Virus record (IMG/VR): IMGVR_UViG_3300033182_000318
Location: 1-56,842 of that record
Strand: one strand, 5' to 3'
DNA length: 56,842 nt
DNA from: a virus
Shown here: one piece after another, positions 1-11,300 of the stretch
Layout: every line of letters starts with the position of its first letter
How positions within the stretch are numbered: the stretch's first letter is position 1
Program-made: the position numbers and the translations under genes
Notes under the pieces: model-generated
What the model was told of the DNA's origin: nothing
Seen by the model: only the letters and a program-made list of their open reading frames with translations
The model's database searches: none

Positions 1-12
1 ATCATCATCTCT

Positions 13-3000
13 TTATAATACTACCAGACTTCCTTGAACATCTACAGTTCCTTGTATATCTAAAGGACCAGCAGCAACAGTTCCTTCTGTTGAAGCTATT
101 GTAAATGTTTCATTTGAATCCATTGTTAATTGATGTGTAAAAAATCCACCTCTAGCTGACATAGAAACATTGTTATCTATTGTTAATCTTTCTTGACCAG
201 CAGTATCTACTCTAATAATGTCTTCATCTGCCGATTCTTCTACTTGTATTAAAGTATCAGCATCTGCGTCTGAAACTGAGTTAGAACTAATTCCGCTAAG
301 TGCTGTATCTACATAAGCAGTTGTAGCTACTTTAGTAGAGTTATCGTTAGCAGTTTGTGTAGCTACAGTTACCCCAGCACTTGTAGCATTCAATACATTT
401 GTACCACCAGCAGTAAATCTTATAGTGTCATCATCAGTAGTTTGCTCTAATTCTATTTTTGTATCAGTATCATTATCGCTAAATACTGTTACAGAAGTTT
501 GTGTAGCACCAAGGTCTATATTGTCTGTAGTTCCATCATAAGCAGTAAATGGTATTGCTCCAGCTACTGAAATATTTGATAAAGTGATTGGGTCTGAAGT
601 AGCACCAGAAAGAATAACAGGTAAACTACCACCACCTGCTCCTCCAGAAGATTCAAATGTTATTGTATCTGTACCAGCATCTGTGGTAATTGTCATTCCT
701 GTACCAGCAGTAAAAGTTAAAGTATCTGTAGCTCCATCTGCTACTACATCTGATTGTCCAGATACAGAAATTGTTTTAAATGTTTCAGTAACTGTTCCAC
801 CAGATTCATTAGAAGGAACAAAATTACTTCCGTCCCATTTTAATATTTGACCAGTACTTGGAGCAGAAGTAGTTGTATCTACATCACTTAAATCATCTAT
901 ACTAGCTAAAGCTATTCTTGCATCTGCTCTTGTATCTGTATAGTAAAGATTAGTTAAACCTTCTGTAATATCGTCTGTATCGTGATTTGAAACATCACTT
1001 ACTGTTCCTGTTACATTACCAACTAAGTTTGCTGTAATTGATGAAGGTAATCCTATAGTTAAAGAATCTCCACTAACTAATACTTCTACTTCGTTAGTTG
1101 TTCCACTAAATGTTAAAGTATCAGAATCAATAATTGTTGAAGTATTTGAGCCATCAGATATTGTAAAGCTAGACATTGAACCAGCACCAGCACCTGCTAA
1201 TAAGTTAGCTACAGTCATTTTCTTTAGACCAGAAGCAGAGTTATCGTATATTAAAACTAAATCATTTGTTTCATCTATTGTTGTTTCAGCAGTTTGTCCT
1301 GTTATTACAGTTGCATCTACTGATATAGCACCAGTTGTATATGTAATACCATTACCACCAGATAAATGTGTATCTATTCTTCCAGTTGTAAAGTATAAGT
1401 TTGTAGCACCTTCAGTTAAATCGTCTGTATCTTTTAATGCGAAGTCTGTATTAAAATATGTTGAAAAGTCAGCAATAGCTAACTTAGTAGCAATACTGTT
1501 TGTTATTGTAGTTGAAAAGTTTGCATCATCACCAAGAGCAGCAGCTAATTCGTTTAAAGTATCTAATGTTGCTGGAGCAGAATCGACTAAACTAGCTATT
1601 TCAGTATCTACATAAGACTGTGTTGCATAACTATTAGTTGTTAAATATGAACTTACTCTCGCATCTGTATAGTAAAGGTTAGTACCTTCGGTTAAATCTG
1701 TTGTTGATTTACCACTAAAAGCAGTATCAAATCTAGCCGTTGTGTAATAAAGATTTGTTCCTTCAGTTAAATTAGTTGTAGTTTTTCCAGAAAAATCTGT
1801 ATCAAACCGAGTGCTTGTGTAATAAAGATTTGTTCCCTCAGCAACATCATCTGTATCTATTGTGATATTTACCCAATTAGCTCCGTTATATTGTAAAAAT
1901 TGACTTGTAGTTAAAGTTGTTATAGAAACATCATTCATTTCAGATAGTTCATTTTCAGCAGCTACAGCACTATCAACATATGATTGTGTAGCGTAACTAT
2001 TTGTTGTTAAATAACTACTTACTCTTGTATCTGTATAATAAAGATTGGTAGAACCTTCTGTTAAGTCGTCAGTATCTTTAGCAGTAAAAGCTGTATCAAA
2101 TCTAGCTTGTGTATAGAATAAATTTGTTCCTTCTGTTATATCATCTGTATCTGGAACTACATTTACCCAAGCTGTTCCATTGTATTGTAAGAATTCTCCA
2201 GTAGCTAAAGATGTCAAAGTGACATCATTCATTTCGCTTATTTCATTTTCTGTTGCCACTGCATTATCTACATAGGTTTGTGTAGCATAGCTGTTAGTTG
2301 TTAAATAAGAACCAACTCTTGCATCTGTATAATAAAGATTTGTTGCTCCTTCAGTTAAGTCATCTGTATCTTTTCCTGAAAAAGCTGTATCAAACCTTGC
2401 AGTTGTATAATAAAGGTTTGTACCTTCTGTTAAGTCGGTAGTTGTTTTACCACTAAAATCTGTATCAAATCTTGTTGAAGTGTAATATAAATTAGTAGCA
2501 CCTTCTGATAAATCATCAGTATCTTTTAAAGCGAAATCTGTATCAAAATATGTAGAGAAATCTGTTATTGCTAATTTAGTTGCAATGCTATTTGTAATAG
2601 TTGTAGAGAAGTTAGCGTCATCTCCTAACGCAGCTGCTAATTCATTAAGTGTATCTAAAGTAGCTGGTGCTGAATCAACTAAGTTTGCAATTTCTGTATC
2701 TACATAAGTTTGAGTTGCGTAACTGTTTGTAGTTAAATATGAACTAACTCTAGTGTCAGTATAATAAAGATTAGTTAATCCTTCTGTTAAATCATCTGTG
2801 TCTTTAGTAGAGAACTGTGTATCAAACCTAGCATTTGTAAAATATAAATTAGTTGTTCCTTCGCTAATATCATCTGTATCAAAAACAATATCGGCAGAAC
2901 CATCAAAAGCTACACCATTAATATATCTTTCTGTTTCTAATTCAGCAGCTTTATATGCTATAAATCCTATGTCAGTAGCATCAATATTATTAGCTAATTC

Positions 3001-3207
3001 ATTTACAGTTATTTCACTTAATGTAGATAAACCACCTAAGCCTAAATTTGTTCTAGCATCAGCAGCACTATCAGCTCCAGTACCACCATGTATAATTGGA
3101 ACTACGTGTCTATTAGTTACTGTATCTTCAAACTCAACAAACGTAGTAGGATTACCGTCACCATCATAAGTAACTGATATTGGTTTCTTTTCTATTATTG
3201 TTGGCAT
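13..3207 (-). CDS. Large repetitive tail fibre protein (1064 aa)
   Basis: Probable tail fibre. Residues about 110-640 contain some twelve copies of a short motif of the form DDLTEG-x-TNLYYT, each followed by an R-F-D-T or R-V-S-S-Y segment, a pattern common in fibres of marine tailed phages. A longer unit with the core LDTLNELAAALGDD occurs twice (about residues 161-214 and 520-575), nearly identical in protein but differing at many synonymous positions. The C-terminal third is Thr/Ser/Asp-rich with a second beta-repeat style (TITVGG/TISVSG followed by DTLTFTAG). No S74 chaperone or enzymatic motif is seen. It ends 13 bases from the window edge; if the molecule is circular, the next gene downstream is the glycine-rich protein at the right edge. 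Confidence 0.85.
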   Translation of the reverse strand: MPTIIEKKPISVTYDGDGNPTTFVEFEDTVTNRHVVPIIHGGTGADSAADARTNLGLGGLSTLSEITVNELANNIDATDIGFIAYKAAELETERYINGVAFDGSADIVFDTDDISEGTTNLYFTNARFDTQFSTKDTDDLTEGLTNLYYTDTRVSSYLTTNSYATQTYVDTEIANLVDSAPATLDTLNELAAALGDDANFSTTITNSIATKLAITDFSTYFDTDFALKDTDDLSEGATNLYYTSTRFDTDFSGKTTTDLTEGTNLYYTTARFDTAFSGKDTDDLTEGATNLYYTDARVGSYLTTNSYATQTYVDNAVATENEISEMNDVTLTSLATGEFLQYNGTAWVNVVPDTDDITEGTNLFYTQARFDTAFTAKDTDDLTEGSTNLYYTDTRVSSYLTTNSYATQSYVDSAVAAENELSEMNDVSITTLTTSQFLQYNGANWVNITIDTDDVAEGTNLYYTSTRFDTDFSGKTTTNLTEGTNLYYTTARFDTAFSGKSTTDLTEGTNLYYTDARVSSYLTTNSYATQSYVDTEIASLVDSAPATLDTLNELAAALGDDANFSTTITNSIATKLAIADFSTYFNTDFALKDTDDLTEGATNLYFTTGRIDTHLSGGNGITYTTGAISVDATVITGQTAETTIDETNDLVLIYDNSASGLKKMTVANLLAGAGAGSMSSFTISDGSNTSTIIDSDTLTFSGTTNEVEVLVSGDSLTIGLPSSITANLVGNVTGTVSDVSNHDTDDITEGLTNLYYTDTRADARIALASIDDLSDVDTTTSAPSTGQILKWDGSNFVPSNESGGTVTETFKTISVSGQSDVVADGATDTLTFTAGTGMTITTDAGTDTITFESSGGAGGGSLPVILSGATSDPITLSNISVAGAIPFTAYDGTTDNIDLGATQTSVTVFSDNDTDTKIELEQTTDDDTIRFTAGGTNVLNATSAGVTVATQTANDNSTKVATTAYVDTALSGISSNSVSDADADTLIQVEESADEDIIRVDTAGQERLTIDNNVSMSARGGFFTHQLTMDSNETFTIASTEGTVAAGPLDIQGTVDVQGSLVVL

Positions 3208-3208
3208 A

Positions 3209-4021
3209 TTATACTAACATCTCCTCAGCATCTAGGTTATATGAATTTCCACTACTATCAAGTAAAGAAACTTGTAAAGTAGAACCATCAGACTTAGCAG
3301 AAGGAAAGAAACTTAAATCAGTTCCATCTGAATCTATAAAATCCCATACTTGTATTTCTCTTGCATAACTTCCATCATTAATAAAATAAGGTTCGGCTTC
3401 TATTTTATCTGTTGTTCCATTTGATTGTGTAAAAGGTAATCCTTTCCATCCTGGTCGCCAAGTATCAGTATCAACAATACTTCCGCCACCAGTTGAAGCA
3501 ATAGTTAAAGTTTTATTGATAGCATCTGCTGTTAAAGTAATATTACTTCCAGCAATAAACTCTAAAGTATCTGAAGTGCTATCAGAAACAATATCAGTTC
3601 CACCTACAGTTATTGTATTGAATGAATTAGGTAATGTTTGTGGATTAGACCAACTGATATTTCCATATCCATCTGTTTTTAAAACTTGATTTGCTGTACC
3701 TGTATTACCATTAATTTTTAATTTAGCTGAAAGAATATCAACCATACCATCTGTTTGTATTTTGATAGCAGGAACACCATAAGCAGCTAAGTAAACAGGA
3801 TGTTCTTGTGTTGTACCAAGAGTTAAAGATTGATTAGAAAGAACAGACATACCGTCCAAATACAAGAAAGCATTTGAACCAGTTACACCAGCAGATTCTA
3901 CGTGTACAGTAGCATTTCCTACTTGTATTCCAGATACACCATCTTCAAAAGTCCAAGCATCAGAACCACTTGGATTAGTTAATAATTGAACAGAAGTATT
4001 TTGATGTGTAGTTAAACTCAT
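3209..4021 (-). CDS. Fibre-associated structural protein (270 aa)
   Basis: Likely a short fibre or fibre-connector protein. It carries the GTANQVLKTDGYGNISW motif typical of phage fibre shafts and a segment beginning SFNTITVGGTDIV whose layout matches one in the neighbouring large fibre, so the two share a domain. The start codon overlaps the stop of the upstream S74-type tail protein as ATGA (4018-4021), showing translational coupling. The C-terminal 80 residues, with WRPGWKGLPF and FFPSAKSDG, are not recognised. Two bases separate it from the large fibre gene. Function is inferred from position and shared motif. Confidence 0.75.
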   Translation of the reverse strand: MSLTTHQNTSVQLLTNPSGSDAWTFEDGVSGIQVGNATVHVESAGVTGSNAFLYLDGMSVLSNQSLTLGTTQEHPVYLAAYGVPAIKIQTDGMVDILSAKLKINGNTGTANQVLKTDGYGNISWSNPQTLPNSFNTITVGGTDIVSDSTSDTLEFIAGSNITLTADAINKTLTIASTGGGSIVDTDTWRPGWKGLPFTQSNGTTDKIEAEPYFINDGSYAREIQVWDFIDSDGTDLSFFPSAKSDGSTLQVSLLDSSGNSYNLDAEEMLV

Positions 4022-7000
4022 GATTCTAATGCCTCAACTCTAGCGGTTAATTCTTGAATAGCATTTATTAATATATATATCAATGGTCTTTCAGCATAGC
4101 TTTTAGTATTTTGTACAAATTCACCATCAACCATTATTCCTAATTCTTCTTCTGTTTCATTTCCTTCTTTATCAGTAACTATATGAGTATTAGGAGCAGT
4201 ATCAACTAACTCTGGCATAACTTCTTCTAGTTCTTGTGCTAATAATCCATATTGAACTTCTGTATTTTCTGGGAATGGTCTTACATCATCTTTCCAATCA
4301 TATGTTATTGGTCTTAATTGATTTATTTCATTTAATCCATATCCTAAATCTGTAATATTTTCTTTTAATCTCTCATCTGAATATGGAGTGTAAATTGTAT
4401 AAGAACCGCCAGAAGAATTAAATCCATATAAATATGCACCAGAACCAGCACCAACAACTCTAATACCTAAAGAGCTAAAGTTTCTATAAAGATTAACTGT
4501 TCCACCATTACCTCTAAAGTCATCTCCAGATGTCCAACCGTCTGCATCCATGTGTGTAGAAACATCAATTCTTGTAGCGTTTAACTGACCTACTTGTGTT
4601 AAAGTATTACCAGCTAAGCTAACTGTGCCATTAACACCTAAACCACCAGTACCAACATTTAAGGCATCTAAAGAACCTGTTCCTGTTAATGTACCTGCAT
4701 CAACAGTAGTACCCGTTATAGTTCCGCCAGATATTCTATCTGCCGACATAGTACCAGTAGTTATATCGTTAGCACTAACAGAAAAAGCAGTAACTTTACT
4801 AAAAGATACAGATTGTATTTTGCTATCAGTTACAGCATTATTTGCTATCTTAGCTTCAACAACTGCATTAGCAGCTATCTTCGCAGCTTCTACTGCGTTA
4901 CTAGCTATCTTTGCTGCGTCTATTGCACTATTTTGAATTTTAGCATTACTAACAGCACTATTAGCTATCATACTTTCGACAATACTTATTGAATCAGCAC
5001 TTAATTTATTAAAATCTAAAGAGCCAGCAGATATTCTATCTGCACTTAATGTTCCACCAGTTATATTATCTGCTGATAAATTAGAAACAGTAATAACACT
5101 TGCATCTATTGTTCCAGCAGTTATTTTATCTGCTGATAAAGAATTTATCTTAGCATTTGTTACTTGTGCGTCACCAATCTTAGCAGTTGTTATTTGAGCG
5201 TCACCAATATGAGCAGTTGCAATAGCAGCAGTAGCTATATGTTGTGAATCTACTAATTCAGCACTAGCACTTTGTTCTGTACTAGGAACACTTTCGTTAC
5301 CACTTCTATCTACCGCAGTAAATCTAAAATAACTTACATCAGTTGAATCTAAAGATATAACACCTTGAACAGGAATTTGAGAAAATATATTTGCATAAGT
5401 AACAGGTATTTCTCCTAACTTACTATCACTATTAACAGTAAAACCAGAAGTTGTCGAACCATAAACATTTAATCGTTCTATATCTCTTTCTAATGTGTAA
5501 TCATTTAATTCGCCTTGCTTACCTAAACTATGTGTAATTAAAACTCTTAATGGAGAAGTAGCAATAGTATCTGCTTGTTTAGGTTGAGATGGAGCAGTTG
5601 TATCTGGAGGAATAGCTACAGTTATATTTGTACTATAAGTACTTTCATAACCTTTTGTATCTACCGCAGTTACACCAATATGATATGAAGTTCCTGTGAT
5701 TAATCCGTATATTGTTACATCTGTATCGTTCCATTCAGTAGCAACATATTGATAACCAGTAGAACTTGTTGGTTTATATCTAATTCTATATTGGTAACCA
5801 TCTGTCATAACAGTACCATCTGTATTATTTGGTTCGTCCCAAGTTACAGCAATAGCACCTTCTGTAATACCTTCGTTATTTAGATATGTAGATACAGTTC
5901 CAGCTACGCTTCCTGGTGTATCTGGTACTGAACCTAAATCTGCATATTTATCTTGAATTAATCTTCCAGAATATTTTAAATCATCAATTAAACTTCTTGG
6001 ACTTTCTCCAACTTCAATAGTTGCTTCGCCAGTATCATATTCAACATATCCACTTAAATCTGTATAATTTCCATCTTTATCTCTGTGATAAACACCAGCA
6101 CCAGCAGAGATTGGAAATGTAATTCCGAGCACACGAATTGAAACAGGATGGATGGTTTGTCCACGATATTCAACTTCGTTTGTTTCATCAACAAAATCAA
6201 TATCAGGGTCATAAACATAAACATAATCTCCAGTATTATATTCCCCATTAATATCGTATATTTCTGTAACTAATCTAATAGTTTGTTTTGTTCTGTTAAA
6301 TTCATCTAATGTAGCTGTAGCTCTAACATCTTTTTGATTGTATGGAATATTTGCTTCAGATACTAAAGCAGTTCTTTTTAATTCATTACCAAATAAATCT
6401 TTATATGGTATAGATGATTGTGTAGCTAAACCTTCTGTTACACTAAATCCAGCATCTTCTCCTAATAATCTAACTTCTGAAACATAATCTTCCGCATTAA
6501 ATTCAGACTTTAATTGTGATATTTGAACACCAGTTATATTTGGGTCATCACCACCTTGATTTCTAACAATTACTGTAGTTGGTGTTGTAGTAAATAAATT
6601 AGAAGCACTACCAACATCAATTTCACCATTTGGTTTTATTTTGTATTCAGCATCAGTAACAACACATATTTGTTCTAATGCTGTTTTTGCATTTGTATAA
6701 ATAAATCTACCAGTAAAGTTAGTTCCTGTTTCAGTTACTGTTCCTTTAATTAAACCACCAGTATTACCAGCATCATCTCTTAAAATACCATAAGGAACAG
6801 TATTGCTATCTAAAGCAGTAGCAATAGAAACATTATTAAAAGACCTAGTTGGTGTATTTATCATACGACCACGATTATCTTTATCTCCTAGCCATACACC
6901 TAAACCTTTTCCAACTAATGTCATAGTGCTACCATCAGTTTCTTTTCTTAAAATAACACCTGTGTATCTAGCACTTGATAAAATAGTATTATCATCAAAT

Positions 7001-7140
7001 TGGTCTGGAGATAAAGGTTGTGGTGTAACAATGATATGTGACCAACCAGCTAACTTATTCAATACAGAAGTAGGCGTAGTAGTTACATTTAATCTTAGGT
7101 CAAAACGACCATCTCCCATTAATTTTTCTGTTACGCTCAT
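4018..7140 (-). CDS. Tail tip/receptor-binding protein with FN3 and C-terminal S74 chaperone (1040 aa)
   Basis: Probable central tail-tip or spike protein. The N-terminal 400 residues resemble baseplate/tail-tip folds by position and composition only. A fibronectin type III domain lies near residues 410-515 (TEGAIAVTWDEP to GYESTYS). Next comes a long stretch of short repeats of the form AKI-x-x-A and LSADKITAGTI (about 640-800), as in gpJ-like tail proteins. The C-terminus contains the intramolecular chaperone/peptidase S74 signature YSDERLKENI, with the Ser and Lys expected for self-cleavage, followed by YGLLAQELEEVMPELV. S74 domains trimerise spikes and then cut themselves off. ATGA overlaps link it to both neighbours. 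The S74 assignment is firm; the N-terminal role is inferred. Confidence 0.9.
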   Translation of the reverse strand: MSVTEKLMGDGRFDLRLNVTTTPTSVLNKLAGWSHIIVTPQPLSPDQFDDNTILSSARYTGVILRKETDGSTMTLVGKGLGVWLGDKDNRGRMINTPTRSFNNVSIATALDSNTVPYGILRDDAGNTGGLIKGTVTETGTNFTGRFIYTNAKTALEQICVVTDAEYKIKPNGEIDVGSASNLFTTTPTTVIVRNQGGDDPNITGVQISQLKSEFNAEDYVSEVRLLGEDAGFSVTEGLATQSSIPYKDLFGNELKRTALVSEANIPYNQKDVRATATLDEFNRTKQTIRLVTEIYDINGEYNTGDYVYVYDPDIDFVDETNEVEYRGQTIHPVSIRVLGITFPISAGAGVYHRDKDGNYTDLSGYVEYDTGEATIEVGESPRSLIDDLKYSGRLIQDKYADLGSVPDTPGSVAGTVSTYLNNEGITEGAIAVTWDEPNNTDGTVMTDGYQYRIRYKPTSSTGYQYVATEWNDTDVTIYGLITGTSYHIGVTAVDTKGYESTYSTNITVAIPPDTTAPSQPKQADTIATSPLRVLITHSLGKQGELNDYTLERDIERLNVYGSTTSGFTVNSDSKLGEIPVTYANIFSQIPVQGVISLDSTDVSYFRFTAVDRSGNESVPSTEQSASAELVDSQHIATAAIATAHIGDAQITTAKIGDAQVTNAKINSLSADKITAGTIDASVITVSNLSADNITGGTLSADRISAGSLDFNKLSADSISIVESMIANSAVSNAKIQNSAIDAAKIASNAVEAAKIAANAVVEAKIANNAVTDSKIQSVSFSKVTAFSVSANDITTGTMSADRISGGTITGTTVDAGTLTGTGSLDALNVGTGGLGVNGTVSLAGNTLTQVGQLNATRIDVSTHMDADGWTSGDDFRGNGGTVNLYRNFSSLGIRVVGAGSGAYLYGFNSSGGSYTIYTPYSDERLKENITDLGYGLNEINQLRPITYDWKDDVRPFPENTEVQYGLLAQELEEVMPELVDTAPNTHIVTDKEGNETEEELGIMVDGEFVQNTKSYAERPLIYILINAIQELTARVEALES

Positions 7141-8333
7141 GGCTTAACTGGTTTAACTATCTCGTATACACTATCTAAATATTGGCTATATACATTTGCA
7201 GCAGTATCAAAAGAATTTGCACTACTACCGTCTAAAACATAACCAACCATAATTCTAAATTTATCAGATGAAGTTCTAGTCATACCACCATTAGTTTCGT
7301 CAAAAGTAACTGTATTTGCAGAACCTAATAAATATCTAGTTGTACTTACATCTGATTCTATATATTTTTCATCTACTTCTGCTGTACCAGCTTCTGGTGT
7401 AGTCAAACTTATTTTCATATTTGCAGAAGTCCATTGTGTTAATAATATTGTTGCGTGATGTGCACCTCTACGAAGTGAGAAATCAGCAGTTAATACTCCG
7501 CTACCATTTGCGTTGTAATGACTTGTTAATCTAACAACTACTTGTTCTGGAGAATTTCTTAATACTGATAATGTTTTCCAACCCCTAAATTCAGCTAAGG
7601 AAGAACCACTTTCTATTTTATATTCTTTGGAAGTACCAAAAGCAGAACCACTATAAATACTTGTAGTAAATCTGCTTTCACTAGCTCCTTCTCCAAAATC
7701 AAGTTTAATTATTCCATTAGTGATATAGCTATTTGTGATTGGTGATTGAACAAATAAAGAAGTTCTCACTTTATTACCAATAACAACCTTCGCACTTCCT
7801 TTATAAAAATCCCCTTGGTCTGCTGACCAAAATGCAGAACCAGCTTTTAAAGTTGAACCGTATCGAATATATTGTGTTCCTGCATCTGTAGTTCTAGTTA
7901 CTGTGCTAAAAGATTGTTCAGCATCATAATTGTAATGCCCAACAGGTAAACCATGCCATTGTCCATTACTTGTAGAACTTATACCAAAGTTATTATCTAA
8001 GATTGCACCAGAAAACCTTGATTCGAATTTAACATTATTTGCATCACCTAATTGATTTACAGTAATACGATAACCAAATCCACCAAAACTAATTTTTTGC
8101 ATAGAAATACTTGCATTTATTATCTGACAATATCCATTTAATGTATCATCACCAGTATAAGAAAAAGGAACTGTTTCTCCCATAGAAGCTAAACCAGTTA
8201 GTTCATCTCTAAGATATTTCATATCTGCTATATCAGAATTATTTAATCTACCTGAGAAAGATAAGAAACCACTTTCATCAATAGATAATGTAGCAGGTGA
8301 TGTTATTGTTAATCTTCCTATTGTTAAACTCAT
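7137..8333 (-). CDS. Tail protein, probable distal tail component (398 aa)
   Basis: No family is recognised from sequence alone. It lies directly downstream of the tape measure gene and upstream of the tail-tip protein, the usual slot of the distal tail (Dit) or a baseplate hub component, and is coupled to both by ATGA overlaps (8330-8333 and 7137-7140). The protein is beta-rich in composition, with many Gly, Ser and Thr, and has no signal peptide or coiled coil. The opening MSLTIGRLTITSP suits a hydrophobic N-terminal beta hairpin. The function is inferred from gene order. Confidence 0.75.
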   Translation of the reverse strand: MSLTIGRLTITSPATLSIDESGFLSFSGRLNNSDIADMKYLRDELTGLASMGETVPFSYTGDDTLNGYCQIINASISMQKISFGGFGYRITVNQLGDANNVKFESRFSGAILDNNFGISSTSNGQWHGLPVGHYNYDAEQSFSTVTRTTDAGTQYIRYGSTLKAGSAFWSADQGDFYKGSAKVVIGNKVRTSLFVQSPITNSYITNGIIKLDFGEGASESRFTTSIYSGSAFGTSKEYKIESGSSLAEFRGWKTLSVLRNSPEQVVVRLTSHYNANGSGVLTADFSLRRGAHHATILLTQWTSANMKISLTTPEAGTAEVDEKYIESDVSTTRYLLGSANTVTFDETNGGMTRTSSDKFRIMVGYVLDGSSANSFDTAANVYSQYLDSVYEIVKPVKP

Positions 8334-11300
8334 CTACTTAACAATCCTCCTCTACCTTCTTCTTCTAGCTTAACTAATTCACGTCTAATATTTTCTGCAA
8401 TATTTCTAGCAACTATTGTATCAGTTGGGAAACCAGTTACATTAACAGTTACATTAGCACCACCTAAGCTCATACCTGAGTTTTCAATAGGTGTAATTTT
8501 TGTACCACTACCAGTTGATTGAATTAATTCCATACCACGCTCACCAACTACACCCATACCGCCTGTTGGTAAGAAGCCACCTTTTTTATATCCTAAGATT
8601 TGACCTGGTTTAATTAAGTTTGGATTACCACCAATAATGTTTTTGTTCTTGTCATATAAATCTTGCCAACTAATTCCTAAAGCATTAGCAATACTTCCTA
8701 GTGTATCTCCAGCTTTAACAGTATATGAACCACCAGTCATAGCTCCTGTAGAACTTAAAGAATTTAAAGTTGTATATTTAGATATCAAACCATCAACCTG
8801 AGTAGTAGCTATACCAGCAGAAGTAGCTATTGAAGTAAAGAAAGCAACTTGTTGTGCTGTTAAATTAGGAAGGCTTTGAGATATTGTCATTAAGTCAGCT
8901 TCTGCGTTAGCTAATCGCAATGTAGCTTGTGCTTGATTATCTACAGCTTCAGCTATTTCGTTTGGTAAATCTTTTTCTCTTTTTTGTAAATCAGTTAATT
9001 GTTGTTCAGCATCTAATAATTCTCTAGTAGGAGCATCAGCGTCTTTAACTGCTTGTGCTAATTCTTCTTCGGCAACAGCTAATTCTAAAGTAGCATCTTG
9101 ACCTTCTTCAACTGCTTTAGCTAAGAAATCTCTTTTTCTAGTTAAATCTCTAATTCTTAATTGTTCAGCAGCAGTTCTTTGAGCATCTCTTTCTCTTAAC
9201 TCATCAACTCGTTTTTGAGCATCTGCTAAATTATTAGTAATATTAGCTTGTTCATCTAATAGTCTATTTAAGTTAGCAGTGGCTGAAACTAATCCTCTAT
9301 TAGCAGATAGTTTAGATAATCTAGCTGATATAAAATCAACAACATCTACGAAGCCTTGCATTTGTTCATCAAATTCAGAAACAAAATCTCCAGCTAAATT
9401 TTTAGTAATCTTATCAATCTCACCTTTAACATCAGAATTAACAAAAACTCTATTGTAGAATGTCATTAAATCATCTTTAGTCATGTTTATGTTTTTGTCA
9501 TCTAATAATTGTTTAGCAAAATTCAATGGTATATTTTCAGCAGTAAAGAATTGTGCGTCAGTACCAAATTGACTTAATATATTTTTTTGCATACCAGAGT
9601 TGAATGCAGAACCTATCTCTCCACCAGCTTCTTCAAATTCTTTTTCTATTTCAGAAAATACAGGAGGTAATGCACTACCAAATACTTCTAAGAAAAATTT
9701 AGGATTATTTTCAGCAATAAGCATTTCAATAAATCTACCCATACCATCAGGGTCAGCTAATATTTCTTCAATTAGTTTTGTTGTTCCAGTTCCTTCTTTT
9801 CTAAATACATCAACTAATCCTGCTAAACCAGCTTCGGCTAATCCTGTTAATGCTGCTTCAAAATCAGTTTGCCTTTGTAACTTAACAACTATTTGTGCAA
9901 TAAACTCATCTATGCTGGTATCAATATCTTCTGGTATATCTGAGAAAGCATTAAACCCATCACGTAATCCGTCTTTGATACTTGTATTGAAATAATCTAA
10001 AGCAGATTTAATTGCTCCAGTTCCTTCTTCAATACCTTCACCTGTTTTAGTACCAACATCAATTCCTAATTGTCGTAATGCTTCGACTTCAGCTTCTAAC
10101 AAAGGTTCGTTTTCTTCTATTGTTTCTATAATGCCTAATAGAAGACGAGCTGTGTCTGCTTTAGCTCTATTACCAGCATCTCTCATAGCAGCAGTTCCGC
10201 CTAATCTAGTTAGTGCGTCATTAAAATCATCTATACTACTAACGCCATTTATTAAACCAGCTTTACTTTCATCTATTTCTTTTAGTAAATCTGCTATTTG
10301 TGTTTTAATCTTAAAAGCATCACCAGAATTTGCACCATTTTTAATAGCTTCAAATAAGGTATTAATATCAACACCTGCATCGTTTAATAGTTTAAGTTTT
10401 TCTCTAGGATTATCTCCTAACATTTGTTCTAATAAATTAAGTTTTTGTTCTGGAGTTAATTCAGACATATTAGCTCTAAGTTCTGCAACTGCATCTATAA
10501 AGTTAGCAGTTTCCATTTGACCTTGTATTATCTTTGCAACAATTAATCCAATTACACCTAAAGCAACTGAGAAAGAAGCAGCTAAAGTTTTAACACTTGC
10601 TGATAAACCAAGAACAGAAACAGAAGTTGCTTGCATTGTTGTTTTTAAAACAGCGAAAGCAGCTTTATAAGACATTACACCTATAACGCCTGAAACTAAT
10701 AATAAACCTAAATTTCTAACTAAAAATATTGTCATTTTAATTGCAATACTTCCTTGATTATAAGCATTCGTTAAACCTGCTACTGCTTGTGCTACTGATT
10801 TAACTGCTGGTAAAAATGCTTCACCCAAACTAATTTTTAAATCATTAATAGCATTATCCATCAAAATTAATTGAGAAGTTGTTGTTTCTACTCTCTTTTG
10901 AAACTCTATCTCTAACGCATTACCAGTATCTTCAATACCCTCTTGGGCTCTTGCTAAATCGAGAGCTTTAAAAAATTCAGGAGCTGCTTGTGATGACCTT
11001 AAAAGAACATCTCTAACACGAACTGCATTTAAACCAAGTTTTTCCATAACAGCAAATACATCTTCACCATCTTCTTTCATTTGGTTTAATCCATTTAAGA
11101 AAGCAGCTACAGCTAAAGCAGCATCTTCTTCAAATGCTTTTCTAAAATCTGCTGTTGTCATTCCAGCAACTCTAGCTAGTGTATTTAATTGTTCACCACC
11201 AGTTCTAGTTGCTTGTTGAACTGCTACCAAGAAACGACTTAATGCAGTACCACCAAGTTCAGCTCTAACACCAACTTGTGAAATAGCAGCAGACATAGCA

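Noticed and set aside
584-3368. Plus-strand frames opposite the large fibre gene
   Set aside because: They mirror its repeats, lack ribosome binding sites and run against the operon.
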